Shown piece by piece: positions 37,838 through 46,981 of a DNA stretch of 64,000 nt. The first letter of the stretch is position 1. Every line of letters starts with the position of its first letter. Made by a program: the position numbers and the translations under genes. The notes under the pieces were generated by a model that made no database searches, was not told the origin of the DNA, and worked only from the letters and a program-made list of their open reading frames with translations. Source of the stretch: Kocuria tytonis (lineage in GTDB: Bacteria > Actinomycetota > Actinomycetes > Actinomycetales > Micrococcaceae); NCBI RefSeq assembly GCF_003226895.2, contig NZ_PNJG02000001.1:682001-746000 (forward strand). The letters run 5' to 3'.

Positions 37838-38756
37838 CGAAACCCCGCCCGCGCATGCCGTCGGTGTAGAGCCGGGCCCACGTGAGCAGACCCTTGAGGT
37901 CCCGGTTCCTGAGGTAGTGGGCGGGGTACCCGATCACGTCCGCGCCCAGCTGCACCACGCGCTTGTAGCGCCACGAGACGTAGCCGCGGTTGCGGAAGAA
38001 GTGGCGCTGCTTGAACTCCCCCGGGGGGATCAGCACCTGCAGCCGGCCGGGGACCACCACGTGCTCCTCGTCCCATCCCGGGGGGTGGGACACGGCGGTG
38101 GTGGTCACGGTGCCGAACGGCAGCCCGCTCCTGCGCAGCCGCACGAGGAAGTCCACCTCGTCCCCGCGCAGGAACAGCTTGAGGTCCGGCAGACCCACCT
38201 GGAAGAAGACGGACTCGGCCACGAGGGCGCCGTTGAAGAAGTTCGCGTAGGAGTCCAGGAATCCCAGGGGTTCAAGGTCCGCGCGGCGGTGGGTGATCCC
38301 GCCCTCCAGGCGGTACGGGAAGGACAGCAGCCCGTGGTCCTGCGGAGCCACGATCAGCGGGGAGACCACCGCCAGCTCGCGCTCCCGGGCCGCCGCGCGC
38401 AGCGCCCGGAGGCAGTCGGGATCCTCGGGGTGGGCGTCGTCGTCCATGAGCCACACCTGCTGCGCGCCGCTCGCGAGCGCCGTGAGGATCGCGAGCGCGA
38501 AACCACCGGCGCCGCCCAGATTGGCCACCGAGCGGCGGTAGTGCAGCTCGAACGCCCCGCCGATCCGCTCGCGCAGCGCGGCCTCGTCCAGGGGCGTGCG
38601 CCCGGCGTCCACGAGGCTGAGGCTCGCCACCGGAGCGGTCTGCACGCACAGTGCATCGATGAGAGTGGCCACGTCCTCGGGGCGGTCCTGCGTGACGCAG
38701 GCAACGCCCACGGCGGCGCCCGTCCGATCGGTGGACCGCGAGCTGGTTTCCGTCAT
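37824..38756 (-). CDS. Family 2 glycosyltransferase, GlfT2/rhamnosyltransferase-like
   Basis: A 310-residue GT-A-fold enzyme. GVACVTQDRPEDV is the N-terminal strand, NLGGAGGFALAI the typical helix, and WLMDDDAHPEDPD the DDD metal motif of galactofuranosyl- and rhamnosyltransferases. The late WDEEHVV and FFRNRGYVSWRYK segments resemble GlfT2. ATG 38756 is preceded by GGGGG. A probable first gene of the polysaccharide operon that runs on toward atpI. Confidence 0.88.
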   Translation of the reverse strand: MTETSSRSTDRTGAAVGVACVTQDRPEDVATLIDALCVQTAPVASLSLVDAGRTPLDEAALRERIGGAFELHYRRSVANLGGAGGFALAILTALASGAQQVWLMDDDAHPEDPDCLRALRAAARERELAVVSPLIVAPQDHGLLSFPYRLEGGITHRRADLEPLGFLDSYANFFNGALVAESVFFQVGLPDLKLFLRGDEVDFLVRLRRSGLPFGTVTTTAVSHPPGWDEEHVVVPGRLQVLIPPGEFKQRHFFRNRGYVSWRYKRVVQLGADVIGYPAHYLRNRDLKGLLTWARLYTDGMRGRGFGGPR

Positions 38757-38990
38757 GACGCCCCCGAGAAGGATTGGTGGTGTGCCGGTGCGGGTGCCCG
38801 CCGACCGTGTTCCGGCGCTCCGGACCACCGTGGCCGGGGATGACCGGTCACGGGTCCGTCGGCGGGCCGGTGAACTCCCGGAGTCTATCAACGCGCACCT
38901 TGGTGTCCGCTCGACGGCCGGCCCGTCGCCGCGCCCGGCGCGGTCTGCGGGGCCGTGCCGTCCCTCCCCGATCCGTCCGGGGGCGCTACC

Positions 38991-39027
38991 GTACGATGGA
39001 CGAACCACCACGGGAGGAGACACAACA
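38991..39027 (+). promoter_or_regulatory. Promoter and ribosome-binding site of epimerase gene
   Basis: TACGAT at 38991-38996 is a plausible -10. GGAGGAG at 39013-39019 gives a conventional Shine-Dalgarno for GTG 39028, spaced about 8-10 nt. Confidence 0.45.
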
Positions 39028-39996
39028 GTGACGGTTCACAGCTGGCGCGTTCTCGGAGCAACGGGCTTCATCGGTTCCGCCATCACCACGGCCCTGCAGA
39101 CCCGCGAGATCCCGGTCACACCGGTGGCCTCGCCCCGTCTGGCGTCCCCGGCCACCACCGTCCACCACCTCGTGGAGCACGCCGAGCGGCTCGAGTCCGT
39201 GATCGACTACCTGGCCGATTCCTTCGCCGGCGCGGACACCGTGGTCAACGCCGCCGGGCTGGCGGCCCCGGACCAGACCCACCAGCAGTCCCTGACCGGT
39301 GCGAACTCCCTGCTGCCGGTGCTCGTGGCGCTCGCCGCGCACCGCACGGGTGTCCGGCGGGTGATCCACATGAGCTCCGCGTCCGTCCAGGCGGACGCCC
39401 CCGTGCTGGACGAGTCGATCCGCACGGCCCCGTTCTCCCCCTACTCCTTCTCCAAGGCGCTCGGGGAGTCCGCGCTGTACCGGCTGCACTCGCAGTGGCG
39501 CACCGAGGACGGCGCACCCGAGCTGACGGTCATCCGGGCCACCTCCGTGATGGGCAGCGAACGGCGCACCACCCGCATGCTCGCGCGCTTCGCCTCCTCC
39601 CCGCTGAGCTCCGTGGCGGGTGACGGCTCCTCCCCCACCCCCGTGACGTCGGTGACCGCGCTCGCGCAGTTCACCGTGGCCGTGGGAGAGTTCCCCCGGC
39701 CGCTGCCCCCGGTCATCCTGCAGCCGTGGGAGGGCGCCACCACCGCATCCGTCCTGCGCGACGCCGGGCGTCGCAACCCGCTGTCTCTGCCCCCGTGGTT
39801 CTGCCGGGCGGCCATCGGCTCGGCGCGCTTCGCCTCGGGTGTGGCCGGGCACCGCTACGCGGGTCTGATCCGTCGGCTCGAGGTCACGTGGTTCGGCCAG
39901 CGCCAGGTCCCGGGGTGGGCGCACGAGAACGACGTGCTCCCCGAGCCCCACGTCCAGGAGGTGCTGCGCCAGGCGCACCTGGCCCTGGGCCGCTGA
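39028..39996 (+). CDS. NAD-dependent epimerase/dehydratase (SDR)
   Basis: A 322-residue extended SDR protein. LGATGFIGSAITTAL is the NAD(P)-binding motif (residues about 7-21), NAAGLAAPD follows, and the catalytic Ser (HMSSASVQ) and YSFSK (Tyr-x-x-x-Lys) are intact. It is the only plus-strand gene inside a long minus-strand run, between sua5 (convergent) and the glycosyltransferases (divergent). It probably supplies a modified nucleotide sugar for the same surface polysaccharide. GTG 39028 is the start; no in-frame ATG fits. Confidence 0.88.
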   Translation: MTVHSWRVLGATGFIGSAITTALQTREIPVTPVASPRLASPATTVHHLVEHAERLESVIDYLADSFAGADTVVNAAGLAAPDQTHQQSLTGANSLLPVLVALAAHRTGVRRVIHMSSASVQADAPVLDESIRTAPFSPYSFSKALGESALYRLHSQWRTEDGAPELTVIRATSVMGSERRTTRMLARFASSPLSSVAGDGSSPTPVTSVTALAQFTVAVGEFPRPLPPVILQPWEGATTASVLRDAGRRNPLSLPPWFCRAAIGSARFASGVAGHRYAGLIRRLEVTWFGQRQVPGWAHENDVLPEPHVQEVLRQAHLALGR

Positions 39997-40021
39997 CGCC
40001 CCGCATTCTTCTGCGGGACCG

Positions 40022-40080
40022 CAGCGGGCCCGCACCCCTCTGAACCGCCCCTCGCGGTGGTACGGGGTGCGGGCCCGCTG
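40022..40080. terminator. Bidirectional terminator, epimerase / sua5
   Basis: Perfect 17-bp stem: 40022-40038 pairs with 40064-40080; the 25-nt loop holds a nested 5-bp hairpin (ACCGC/GCGGT). Lies between convergent genes; no T-run. Confidence 0.75.
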
Positions 40081-40144
40081 TCGTGGATGAGGCCTGCGGC
40101 GCTCGGGGGTCCGGTGCCGCGGGGGCGCAGGGAAGGCTCTGGAC

Positions 40145-41239
40145 TCAGTCCCGCCGGTCCGGGTGCCGGTCCCCGGCCACGAGCTCGCGTGCCTCGGCCA
40201 TGCTCAGCGCGCTCGTGCCGCCCCACCGGGGTTCGTCGTCGCGGGAGCGGTCGCGGCCCTGGTCCACCGCGCCGCCGCCGTCCGCGCCGGTCTCGCGGAC
40301 CATGGCGGTGACGATGTCGTCGTCGGAGTCCTCGGGACCGTCGTTCCCGGACGGCCCGGGCTCACGGGCCGCGCCGGCCCCCGCTGCGGCGACGGCCGCC
40401 GCGGCGGAGCCACCCGTGGTCGTCCCGGCCCGGTCCCCGCTCGTCCCGGGCGTCACCGTGGTCCCCTCGGGCCCGGGCGACGCCGCGGCCGCGTCGGATC
40501 CATGGGGCTCGTGGGAACCGTGGGATTCGCCGGGCTCGTCGGACGAGGGAGCCGCGGCGGTGTCGCCGTCGCTGCCACCGTGGACGGTGGGCACCACCTG
40601 GCGCAGCCGCTGCAGCGAGATGGCGCCGTGGCGCAACACCACCGGGGTCTCCCCCGTGCAGTCCACGATGGTGGAGGCCGTATCCCGGGCGTCCTGGGGC
40701 ACCTCGCCCGAGGGCCGCGGGCCGCCGTCGAGGTACAGCGCCACACGGTCCTGGAGCATCTCGCGTGCCCGATGGGCGGTCTGCGCGGCGGGCAGTCCCG
40801 TGCGGTTGGCGGACGACACCGCCATGGGGCCCACCCGGTCCAGCACCGCGCGGGTCACGGCGTCGTCCGGGACGCGCAGGGCCACGGTGCCGTGCGTCTC
40901 CCCCAGGTCCCATCCCAGTGAGGGCTGGGCCCAGCAGACGATGGTGAGCGCACCGGGCCAGAAGGCCCGCGCGAGGGCACGGGCGTCCCCGGAGACCTCG
41001 TCCGCGAGGGCCTCCATCACCTCGGGGCGCGCGATCAGCACCGGTGGCGGCATCTCACGGGTGCGGCCCTTGGCCCCCAGCAGGGTCTGGACGCCCGCGG
41101 CGGAGAACGCATCGCACCCGATGCCGTAGACGGTGTCCGTGGGGAGCACGATGCACTCGCCGTCCCCGACGACGCCCGCGGCCGCGGCCACGGCCGCGTC
41201 CAGTTCCCGGTCACTGCCGCAGGACATGATGTCGCTCAC
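40145..41239 (-). CDS. L-threonylcarbamoyladenylate synthase with long disordered tail
   Basis: YrdC/Sua5 enzyme making threonylcarbamoyl-AMP for the t6A37 modification of ANN-decoding tRNAs. The core (about residues 1-205) has IVLPTDTVYGIGCDA, the KGR loop GAKGRTREMPPPVL, and the SSANRTG motif. From about residue 205 to 364 the sequence is Gly/Ser/Asp/Ala-rich low complexity, ending GTSALSMAEARELVAGDRHPDRRD-like charged residues; this replaces the usual Sua5 domain. GTG 41239 follows AGAGGAG by 6 nt. Located downstream of prmC, as in other Actinobacteria. Confidence 0.93.
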   Translation of the reverse strand: MSDIMSCGSDRELDAAVAAAAGVVGDGECIVLPTDTVYGIGCDAFSAAGVQTLLGAKGRTREMPPPVLIARPEVMEALADEVSGDARALARAFWPGALTIVCWAQPSLGWDLGETHGTVALRVPDDAVTRAVLDRVGPMAVSSANRTGLPAAQTAHRAREMLQDRVALYLDGGPRPSGEVPQDARDTASTIVDCTGETPVVLRHGAISLQRLRQVVPTVHGGSDGDTAAAPSSDEPGESHGSHEPHGSDAAAASPGPEGTTVTPGTSGDRAGTTTGGSAAAAVAAAGAGAAREPGPSGNDGPEDSDDDIVTAMVRETGADGGGAVDQGRDRSRDDEPRWGGTSALSMAEARELVAGDRHPDRRD

Positions 41240-41381
41240 GAGCAACTCCTCTGCTCACTGGTCTCGTGTGGTGTGGTGGTGCGCCCGTCGGATCCGGCCG
41301 GGCGCCGCGCGGGGAGCCCCGAGGCGCCGGCACCGTCGGGACGGGGACGGACGTCCGTCCGCCAGGGTACGCGTCCGGTCC

Positions 41382-42248
41382 TCAGGACAGGTCCTCGGGG
41401 AGCTCGGCCGTGGTGGCCCGCGGTCTGCCGGTGAGGTCGTGGTGCACCTGGATCCCGCGGAAGCCGCGATCGGCCAGGGCCCGGGCCACGAGCTCCACCT
41501 GCGACTCCGCGTGCTCCATGATGAACGAGCCCTCCGGGCGCAGCACCCGCAGGGCCGTGTCCATGGCCGCACACGGGAGCAGCATGCCGGTCTCGTCCCC
41601 GCCGTAGAGAGCCGTGGCGGGATCGTGGTCCCGGACCTCGGGATCCTCCGGGACCTCCCCCGAGGGCACGTAGGGCGGGTTGGTCACGACCACGCAGAAG
41701 CGCCCGGCGGTCTCCGGTGCGACGTCCCGGTAGTCGCACTCGAGCAGGCGCACCGCCGAACCCCGCAGATTGCGCCGGGACCAGGGCAGCGCGGCCGCCT
41801 CGCGCTCTACCGCGCTGACCCGGCACGCCGGGTCCTCGGTGGCCACGGCCAGGGCGATGGCGCCGCTGCCCGTCCCGAGGTCGATCACGGCGGGGTGGGT
41901 CTCCCCGGACTCGCGCCACGCGTGCGCCCTGTCCAGGGTGAGCTGCACGAGCAGCTCCGTCTCGGGGCGGGGCACGAACACCCCGGGGCCCACCGCGAGC
42001 TCCAGCTGCCGGAACGGGGCCGTGCCCGTGATGTGCTGCAGCGGTTCGCGCCGCGCCCTGCGCCGCACGAGCTCGCGGTAGCCCTCCGGTTCCGCGGCAC
42101 CCAGGATGGCCTTGGCCTCGGTCTCACCGCGGGACAGGCCCAGCGCGTGGGCGGCCAGCAGGACGGCGTCGGCATCCGGGGATCCCACGCCGGCCCGGAC
42201 GAGCTCAGCGCGGGCCCACCCGATGGCCTGGGCGAGGGTCGAGGGCAC
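41382..42248 (-). CDS. prmC: Peptide chain release factor N5-glutamine methyltransferase
   Basis: Methylates the GGQ glutamine of RF1 and RF2. The 288-residue protein has an N-terminal helical domain followed by the SAM-binding Rossmann fold (VIDLGTGSGAIALA, 121-134) and the catalytic NPPY at 190-193, which holds the Gln side chain. GTG 42248 starts 5 nt after the prfA stop, so the substrate and its modifying enzyme are co-expressed. Confidence 0.96.
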   Translation of the reverse strand: MPSTLAQAIGWARAELVRAGVGSPDADAVLLAAHALGLSRGETEAKAILGAAEPEGYRELVRRRARREPLQHITGTAPFRQLELAVGPGVFVPRPETELLVQLTLDRAHAWRESGETHPAVIDLGTGSGAIALAVATEDPACRVSAVEREAAALPWSRRNLRGSAVRLLECDYRDVAPETAGRFCVVVTNPPYVPSGEVPEDPEVRDHDPATALYGGDETGMLLPCAAMDTALRVLRPEGSFIMEHAESQVELVARALADRGFRGIQVHHDLTGRPRATTAELPEDLS

Positions 42249-42253
42249 GGTGC

Positions 42254-43363
42254 TCAGTTCCTCCGGTCCGCGGACCCCTGCTCCGCGGATTCCTGGCCCA
42301 GCTGCTCCAGCCGGTGCTTCTCGTCCAGTTCCACGGCCGAGGTGATGACCGGTCCCAGTGCGCCGTCCAGCACGTGGTCCAGGTTGTACGCCTTGTAGCC
42401 GGTGCGGTGGTCCGCGATCCGGTTCTCCGGGAAGTTGTACGTGCGGATGCGCTCCGAGCGGTCCACGGTGCGCACCTGGGACTTGCGGGCCGCGGCGTTC
42501 TCCGCGTCGATCTGCTCCTGCTGGTGTGCGAGCAGGCGCGCACGCAGCACGCGCATGGCGGCCTCACGGTTCTGCAGCTGCGACTTCTCGTTCTGCATGG
42601 ACACCACGATGCCCGTGGGCACGTGGGTGATCCGCACCGCGGAGTCCGTGGTGTTCACGGACTGGCCGCCGGGGCCGGAGGAGCGGTAGACGTCGATCTT
42701 GAGGTCGTTCTGGTTGATGTCGATCTCGTCCGGTTCGTCCACCTCGGGGAAGACCAGCACGCCGGCCGCCGAGGTGTGCACGCGGCCCTGGGACTCGGTC
42801 ACGGGCACCCGCTGCACACGGTGCACCCCGCCCTCGTACTTGAAGCGCGCCCACGCACCCTCGGACGGGTCCGAGGAGCTGCCCTTGACCGCGAGCTGGA
42901 CGTCCTTGTAGCCACCCAGCTCGGTGGGCGTGGCCGAGAGGATCTCCGTCTTGAGACCGCACTGCTCGGCGAAGCGCATGTACATGCGCAGCAGGTCCCC
43001 GGCGAACAGGGCGGACTCGTCCCCGCCCTCGCCCGCCTTGACCTCGAGGATCACGTTGCGGCCGTCGTCCGGGTCACGCGGGACCAGCTTGCGGCGCAGC
43101 GTCTCGCGGGCCGAGACGAGCTCCTCCTCCAGCGGTTTGATCTCCGCCGCGAGCTCGGGATCCATGCTCCCGAGCTCGCGGGTGGCCTCGAGGTCCTCGG
43201 ACACGCGTTCCACCCGTCGGTGGGCCTCCACGATGCCGTTGAGCTCGGAGTAGCGCCGCCCCAGCTTCCGGGCCCGTCCGGCGTCCGCGTGCACAGCGGG
43301 ATCCGCCAGTTCACGCTGCAGCTGGGCGTGCTCGTCCAGCAGCGGCTGAACGGGATCGGACAT
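42254..43363 (-). CDS. prfA: Peptide chain release factor 1
   Basis: Terminates translation at UAA and UAG. The 369-residue protein has the codon-recognition tripeptide PVT (187-189, the RF1-type PxT) and the catalytic GGQ (232-234) in [20 protein letters not shown] 43363 follows AAGGAG by 8 nt. It lies 48 bp downstream of rho and is followed closely by prmC. Confidence 0.97.
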   Translation of the reverse strand: MSDPVQPLLDEHAQLQRELADPAVHADAGRARKLGRRYSELNGIVEAHRRVERVSEDLEATRELGSMDPELAAEIKPLEEELVSARETLRRKLVPRDPDDGRNVILEVKAGEGGDESALFAGDLLRMYMRFAEQCGLKTEILSATPTELGGYKDVQLAVKGSSSDPSEGAWARFKYEGGVHRVQRVPVTESQGRVHTSAAGVLVFPEVDEPDEIDINQNDLKIDVYRSSGPGGQSVNTTDSAVRITHVPTGIVVSMQNEKSQLQNREAAMRVLRARLLAHQQEQIDAENAAARKSQVRTVDRSERIRTYNFPENRIADHRTGYKAYNLDHVLDGALGPVITSAVELDEKHRLEQLGQESAEQGSADRRN

Positions 43364-43411
43364 GGGGTGTACTCCTTCTCGACGGGTGGAACGTGCGGTG
43401 GCCGCCCGCTC

Positions 43412-45655
43412 CTAGTGGCCGGCCAGCGTGGTCTTCTGGACCTGCAGCAGGAACTCGGCGTTGGACTGGGTGTCCCGCAGCTTGCTCGTGAGCAGCTCCA
43501 GGGCCTGCTGCTGCTCGAGGCCCGAGAGCACGCGACGCAGCCGCCACATGATCTTGATCTCCTCGGAGGACAGCAGGTTCTCCTCGCGGCGGGTGCCGGA
43601 GGAGTTGACGTCCACGGCCGGGAAGATGCGGCGGTCCGCCAGCTGGCGGGAGAGCCGCAGCTCCATGTTGCCGGTGCCCTTGAACTCCTCGAAGATGACC
43701 TCGTCCATCTTGGAACCGGTCTCCACCAGGGCGGTGGCGAGGATGGTCAGGGACCCGCCGTTCTCGATGTTGCGCGCGGCACCGAAGAACTTCTTGGGCG
43801 GGTACAGCGCCGCGGAGTCCACACCGCCGGACAGGATGCGTCCGGAGGCGGGGGCCGAGAGGTTGTACGCGCGGCCCAGGCGGGTCATGGAGTCCAGCAG
43901 GACCACCACGTCCATGCCCATCTCCACGAGGCGCTTGGCACGCTCGATCGCGAGCTCCGCCACCGTGGTGTGGTCGTCGGCGGGACGGTCGAAGGTGGAG
44001 GCGATGACCTCCCCCTTGACCGTGCGCTGCATGTCCGTGACCTCTTCGGGGCGCTCGTCCACGAGCACCATCATGAGGTGTACCTCGGGGTTGTTCGTGG
44101 TGATCGCGTTGGCGATCGACTGCAGCATGAGCGTCTTGCCGGCCTTCGGCGGGGACACGATCAGACCGCGCTGACCCTTGCCGATGGGCGCCACCAGGTC
44201 CACGACGCGCGGGCCGATCTTCTTGGGATCGGTCTCCAGGCGCAGCCGTTCCTGCGGGTACAGCGGGACGAGCTTGCTGAACTCCACCCGCTCCTTGTTC
44301 TCCTCGGGCTTGCGGCCGTTGACCGTGGTCAGCTGCACGAGCGCGGAGAACTTCTGGCGGGAGTTGCTGTGCTGCTCGCCGTCACGCGGTGCGCGGATGG
44401 CGCCCACCACGGCGTCGCCCTTGCGCAGGTTGTTCTTCTTGACCTGGGACAGGCTCACGTAGACGTCGGACGGGCCCGGGAGGTAGCCCGAGGTGCGCAC
44501 GAACGCGTAGTTGTCCAGCACGTCCAGGATGCCGGCCACGGGCAGCAGGACGTCGTCCTCGGTGATCTCGACGTCGTCCACGTCCGGACCGTTGTTGCGG
44601 TTGCGGCGGTTGCGGCGCTCGTTGCGATCGCTGCGGTCCCCGCGCTCACCGCGGTCGTTGCGGTCACCGCGGTCGTTGCGGTTGCGGCGGTTGCGGCGCG
44701 AGCCGCCCTCGCCGTCGTTCCCGTTGCGCTCGCCGTTGCCGCGCTCGCCGCGGTTGCGCCGGTCGTTGCGGTTCTGCCCGTCCTGGCCGTTGTCGCCGCC
44801 GTCCTTGGCGTCCCGGGAGTCCTTGGCGTCGCGGCGGCTGCCCTGCTCCTGGCCGCCGTCCTTGGCGTCCCGGGAGTCCTTGGCGTCGCGGCGGCTGCCC
44901 TGCTCCTGGCCGCCGTCCTTGGTGTCCTTCTGGTGGTTCCGGCCGCGACCGCCCGCGGACGTGTCGGCGCGCGCGTCCTCGCGCGGCCCGTCCTCCTGCT
45001 TCTCGCCGGCGGAGGCGTCCTTCGCCGCGGATCCGCGGTCCTGCTGGGAGGACTTCTCGTTGCGGTTGCCGCGGCCGCGCTGGTTGCGGCTGCCGCGAGC
45101 GGAACCGTCCTTGGACTCGTCGGAGCCGCCCCGCGGGGAGTCACCCTGGTCCTGGGCGGACTCGTTCCCGGGCTGCTGCTTCTGGGTCGACTCGTCCGGG
45201 GACTGGCCGCCGCGGCCCTCGCCGTCCGCGGGTGCGGTGGCCCGGCGGGAGCGGCGCGAGCCGCTCTGGCGCTTGGCACCCTGAGTGCCGGACTCGTCCT
45301 CGGTGGACCCGTCCGCGGCGGAACGGGACGCCTTCTCGGCGGTGCCGTCCGCACCGGACGCCGCGGCGTCGTCGCCGGACGCGCCAACGCCCTCGGGGGT
45401 GGTGTGGCGCTGGGAGGCCTTGCGAGCGGTCTGCTCGATCTTCTCCGCCACGGCCTTGTCGCGCTCGGCCACGGCGCCGCCGCGCTGGTGGGCCTCGATG
45501 GCCTCGACCAGGAGGGACTTGCGCATGCGGCGCGCACCCGTGATGCCCAGCTGGGCGGCCAGCGCCTGCAGCTGCGCGAGCTTGAGTCCGGACAGCCCGG
45601 TGCTCTGGGCGGTGGAGGTTTCCGTTCCCTGTTCGGGGGCGGTGGATTCTGTCAC
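43412..45655 (-). CDS. rho: Transcription termination factor Rho with large N-terminal insertion
   Basis: Hexameric RNA-dependent ATPase, 747 residues against about 420 in E. coli. A short N-terminal Rho-N helix bundle (LKLAQLQALAAQLGI) is followed by an insertion of roughly 280 residues (about 75-360), extremely rich in Asn, Arg, Asp, Gly and Gln. Then come the RNA-binding fold (GYLPGPSDVYVSLSQVKKNNLRKGD) and the ATPase (Walker A SPPKAGKT near residue 500; LLDSMTRLGRAYN). The insertion contains a 57-bp DNA tandem repeat (44795-44922). GTG 45655 follows AAGGA by 6 nt. Large hydrophilic insertions are known in high-GC actinobacterial Rho and broaden RNA loading. Confidence 0.97.
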   Translation of the reverse strand: MTESTAPEQGTETSTAQSTGLSGLKLAQLQALAAQLGITGARRMRKSLLVEAIEAHQRGGAVAERDKAVAEKIEQTARKASQRHTTPEGVGASGDDAAASGADGTAEKASRSAADGSTEDESGTQGAKRQSGSRRSRRATAPADGEGRGGQSPDESTQKQQPGNESAQDQGDSPRGGSDESKDGSARGSRNQRGRGNRNEKSSQQDRGSAAKDASAGEKQEDGPREDARADTSAGGRGRNHQKDTKDGGQEQGSRRDAKDSRDAKDGGQEQGSRRDAKDSRDAKDGGDNGQDGQNRNDRRNRGERGNGERNGNDGEGGSRRNRRNRNDRGDRNDRGERGDRSDRNERRNRRNRNNGPDVDDVEITEDDVLLPVAGILDVLDNYAFVRTSGYLPGPSDVYVSLSQVKKNNLRKGDAVVGAIRAPRDGEQHSNSRQKFSALVQLTTVNGRKPEENKERVEFSKLVPLYPQERLRLETDPKKIGPRVVDLVAPIGKGQRGLIVSPPKAGKTLMLQSIANAITTNNPEVHLMMVLVDERPEEVTDMQRTVKGEVIASTFDRPADDHTTVAELAIERAKRLVEMGMDVVVLLDSMTRLGRAYNLSAPASGRILSGGVDSAALYPPKKFFGAARNIENGGSLTILATALVETGSKMDEVIFEEFKGTGNMELRLSRQLADRRIFPAVDVNSSGTRREENLLSSEEIKIMWRLRRVLSGLEQQQALELLTSKLRDTQSNAEFLLQVQKTTLAGH
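44795..44922. repeat. 57-bp tandem repeat within rho
   Basis: Two complete copies (44795-44851, 44852-44908) plus about 15 bp of a third, encoding DGGQEQGSRRDAKDSRDAK twice. The copies look identical by eye. Length is a multiple of three, so copy number can change without frameshift. Confidence 0.9.
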
Positions 45656-45949
45656 GAAGGTTCCTTCTGACTCGGATGGGGGCTGCGGCATTCAGATCGC
45701 CTGCAGCCCGACGGTGTGGGTGTGGGCCGCCCGCGGCGGGCCACGGAGGATGCGCGCGAGGAACACGCGCCATCAGCAATGAAGTCCCCCGAATCCCCCG
45801 CGGGACCGGTCCGCCACATCACAGAGGTGGCTGGGCTACGCGGGAGAGGATCGCAGCGAGGCTACGCCTTCGAACACCTGCGGTAGAAAGCTGCGCACGG
45901 GGCTCGAGTGCGGGGCCGTACTGTCCATGGGCAGTAGCGAACCCGGGGC
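45656..45949 (-). promoter_or_regulatory. rho 5' leader / thrB-rho intergenic region
   Basis: 294 bp without a recognisable gene, between the thrB stop and the rho start. It must hold the rho promoter and leader; TAGCCT and similar TANNNT hexamers occur, but none is convincing. The only clear element is the AAGGA ribosome-binding site at the rho start. Rho leaders are often autoregulated, which is untested here. Confidence 0.4.
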
Positions 45950-46972
45950 CTATTGCGTGGATGTCTCCACCCTAGCACCCTCCGTGGGCACCCGCAGGAC
46001 AAGACTGCGCCACGTCACGGGCGCACCGCGGTGCGAGGCGGCCGACGCCGCCGGGTCACCGGTGATCTCCGCGATCGCCTCCGTGGCGGCCCGGGCCGCG
46101 TCCTCGCCGTGGGCGAGCACGAGCACGGTGGGCCCCGCTCCCGAGATCAGCGCCGCGTGCCCGCGCTCGCGCAACCGGGTCACGAGGTCGTGGCTCGGGG
46201 CCATGGCCTGCGCGCGGTACGGCTGGTGGAGCAGGTCGAAGGTCGCGGGCAGCAGCAGCTCGGGACGCTCGCCGAGCGCCGCGACGAGCAGCGCCGCGCG
46301 CCCGGCGTTGACGGCGGCCGTGTGGTGTGCCACGGAATCGGGCAGCAGACCGCGGGCCACGGACGTGGCCACCTCGAAGTCCGGGACGGCCACCACGGGC
46401 ACCACGTCCGGGTGCGCGCGCACGGGCACGCTGTGGAAGTGCCCGTTCTCCTCCCAGGAAATGGTCAGACCGCCCAGCAGGGTGGGCGCCACGTTGTCCG
46501 GATGGCCCTCCAGCCGCGAGCAGACCTGCAGCACCTCGTCCGCTCCGAGCCGCGCGTCCTCCGGCAGCAGGGCGTTGCCCGCGAGCACCCCGGCGACCAC
46601 GGCGGAGGCGGACGAGCCCATGCCGCGGCCGTGCGGGATGACGTTGTGGGCGGTGATCCGCAGCGGGGGCAGGGCACCGGCGCCGGCGGCGTCGAACGCC
46701 GCCTGCATGGCGCGCACCACCAGGTGCTCGGCGGTGCGGGGGACGTCGTGGGCGCCCTCCCCGCTCAACTCGAACTCCAGGCCGCGCTCGATGCGCGTGA
46801 CCTGCAGGGAGTCGCAGTGGTCCAGGGCGAGCCCGAGCGAGTCGAAGCCCGGGCCCACGTTGCCCGTGGACGCCGGGACCGTGACCCGCACGGTGGTGGG
46901 GCTGCCCGCGCCGTGCGGCTCGGCGGGAACCGGGGTGGCCGGGCGTCCGGTGCTGTGGTGCGTCTGGTGCAC
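45950..46972 (-). CDS. thrB: Homoserine kinase
   Basis: GHMP kinase phosphorylating L-homoserine with ATP, the penultimate threonine step. The protein has 340 residues. VTVPASTGNVGPGFDSLGLAL at the N-terminus and the ATP loop HGRGMGSSASAVVAG are diagnostic; the C-terminal GAGPTVLVL completes the fold. GTG 46972 starts 9 nt after thrC ends. Last gene of the threonine set. Confidence 0.96.
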   Translation of the reverse strand: MHQTHHSTGRPATPVPAEPHGAGSPTTVRVTVPASTGNVGPGFDSLGLALDHCDSLQVTRIERGLEFELSGEGAHDVPRTAEHLVVRAMQAAFDAAGAGALPPLRITAHNVIPHGRGMGSSASAVVAGVLAGNALLPEDARLGADEVLQVCSRLEGHPDNVAPTLLGGLTISWEENGHFHSVPVRAHPDVVPVVAVPDFEVATSVARGLLPDSVAHHTAAVNAGRAALLVAALGERPELLLPATFDLLHQPYRAQAMAPSHDLVTRLRERGHAALISGAGPTVLVLAHGEDAARAATEAIAEITGDPAASAASHRGAPVTWRSLVLRVPTEGARVETSTQ

Positions 46973-46981
46973 GGCGCCCGC

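Noticed and set aside
44795-44922. 57-bp repeat as a mobile-element remnant
   Set aside because: In-frame, within rho, with no inverted ends or transposase similarity; ordinary repeat expansion is enough.
42314-45670. 1118-codon plus-strand open frame
   Set aside because: Antisense to prfA and rho, both certain. Repetitive Val/Ala/Leu/Gly composition is the complement of the Rho insertion.
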